From an uncultured Erysipelotrichaceae bacterium (GTDB lineage: Bacteria > Bacillota_I > Bacilli_A > RF39 > UBA660), in assembly GCA_902803795.1 (NCBI GenBank), contig CADCRC010000097.1, forward strand, positions 1-14,352: a stretch of 14,352 bases of DNA. The letters are read 5' to 3'. The notes below the pieces were generated by a model. That model made no database searches, was not told the origin of the DNA, and saw nothing but the letters and a program-made list of their open reading frames with translations. The translations under genes and the position numbers were made by a program. Shown in pieces: positions 14,177 through 14,352 of this stretch (positions are counted from its first letter, which is position 1; every line of letters begins with the position of its first letter).

Positions 14177-14201
14177 AAATTCTCAATCGAGAATTTTTTT
14201 T
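14177..14201 (+). terminator. rho-independent terminator of rpsD
   Basis: AAATTCTC (14177-14184) and GAGAATTT (14189-14196) form an 8-bp stem with a 4-nt loop AATC, and the right arm runs into eight T residues (14194-14201). It begins 6 nt after the rpsD stop. Confidence 0.9.
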
Positions 14202-14245
14202 ATATTATTATCTACTATCAACTATACATGAATCAATACAATATT

Positions 14246-14278
14246 AAAACTATTAGATTTTAAACATCTAATAGTTTT
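14246..14278. repeat. 13-bp perfect inverted repeat, possible terminator
   Basis: AAAACTATTAGAT (14246-14258) is perfectly complementary to ATCTAATAGTTTT (14266-14278) around a 7-nt loop. Each arm ends in only four T on either strand with no longer T-run, so it is an imperfect terminator. It could end a minus-strand gene coming from beyond the right edge, since rpsD already has its own terminator. Confidence 0.6.
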
Positions 14279-14290
14279 AGTAATTTATAT

Positions 14291-14352
14291 ATAAGTATTT
14301 TTTATTTTTTTTATAAGTATAAGTAAGTATATGAGTATCTTTTATAAGTATA
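14291..14352. repeat. short ATAAGTAT repeats at the right edge
   Basis: ATAAGTAT occurs at 14291-14298, 14313-14320 and 14344-14351, with variants AAGTAAGTAT (14321-14330) and ATGAGTAT (14331-14338), separated by T-rich spacers. The array runs to the edge of the window, so its length and meaning cannot be judged. No coding sequence is seen between 14172 and 14352. Confidence 0.4.

Overview
The window is a strongly AT-rich stretch of bacterial chromosome. Stop codons TAA, TAG and TGA are all used as stops (TGA ends the gene at 8973) and tryptophan is TGG, so this is the standard code and not the Mycoplasma code. Three things point to a low-GC Bacilli-type Bacillota, perhaps one of the gut lineages close to RF39/Erysipelotrichales: an EzrA-type division protein close to rpsD, a cysteine-free ribosomal protein S4 with a long structured leader, and near-consensus sigma-A promoters with strong Shine-Dalgarno sites. 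The lineage is inferred from family content, not from a database match.

Region 1 (1-4353, all minus strand) reads right to left. A good promoter at 4325-4353 drives a transglutaminase-fold protein (3261-4301) and, 2 nt later, a secreted protein of unknown function (2416-3258). Next come a lipoprotein with propeller-like repeats (1492-2358), an RlmI/RlmK-type SAM methyltransferase (641-1495), a YgjV-family membrane protein (135-644) and the first codons of another gene (1-83). The lipoprotein, methyltransferase and YgjV genes are joined by 4-nt stop/start overlaps.

Region 2 (4361-4654) has no intact gene. It holds what looks like the shell of a dead surface-protein gene: promoter, ribosome binding site, start, remains of a membrane anchor and a recognisable C-terminal repeat domain, followed by a hairpin terminator.

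Region 3 (4680-5820, minus) is a two-gene thiol-redox unit: a small thioredoxin-fold protein and an overlapping CcdA-type membrane thiol transporter. Region 4 (6012-8973, plus) diverges from it across an intergenic segment with a direct-repeat pair over the promoter. It encodes an FAD-dependent oxidoreductase of the UDP-galactopyranose-mutase/amine-oxidase fold and, overlapping it, a polytopic GT-C-like membrane protein; the pair suggests envelope glycan work.

Region 5 (9000-13328, minus) converges on region 4 at a bidirectional terminator. It carries ezrA, a pilin-like membrane protein immediately downstream of it, and upstream a 623-residue glycosyltransferase with two homologous halves, of which the second appears catalytically degenerate. 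Region 6 (13400-14352, plus) is rpsD with a consensus promoter, a leader that can fold into a pseudoknot plus an SD-adjacent hairpin (likely S4 autoregulation), a terminator, and then a second long hairpin and short repeats at the right edge.

Most of the protein-coding content concerns the cell surface: exported, lipid-anchored or membrane proteins, extracytoplasmic thiols, glycosyl transfer and septum assembly. No RNA gene, CRISPR array, insertion sequence or phage gene was seen. The most distinctive items are the duplicated glycosyltransferase, the decayed surface-protein transcription unit, the pilin-like partner of ezrA and the rpsD leader.
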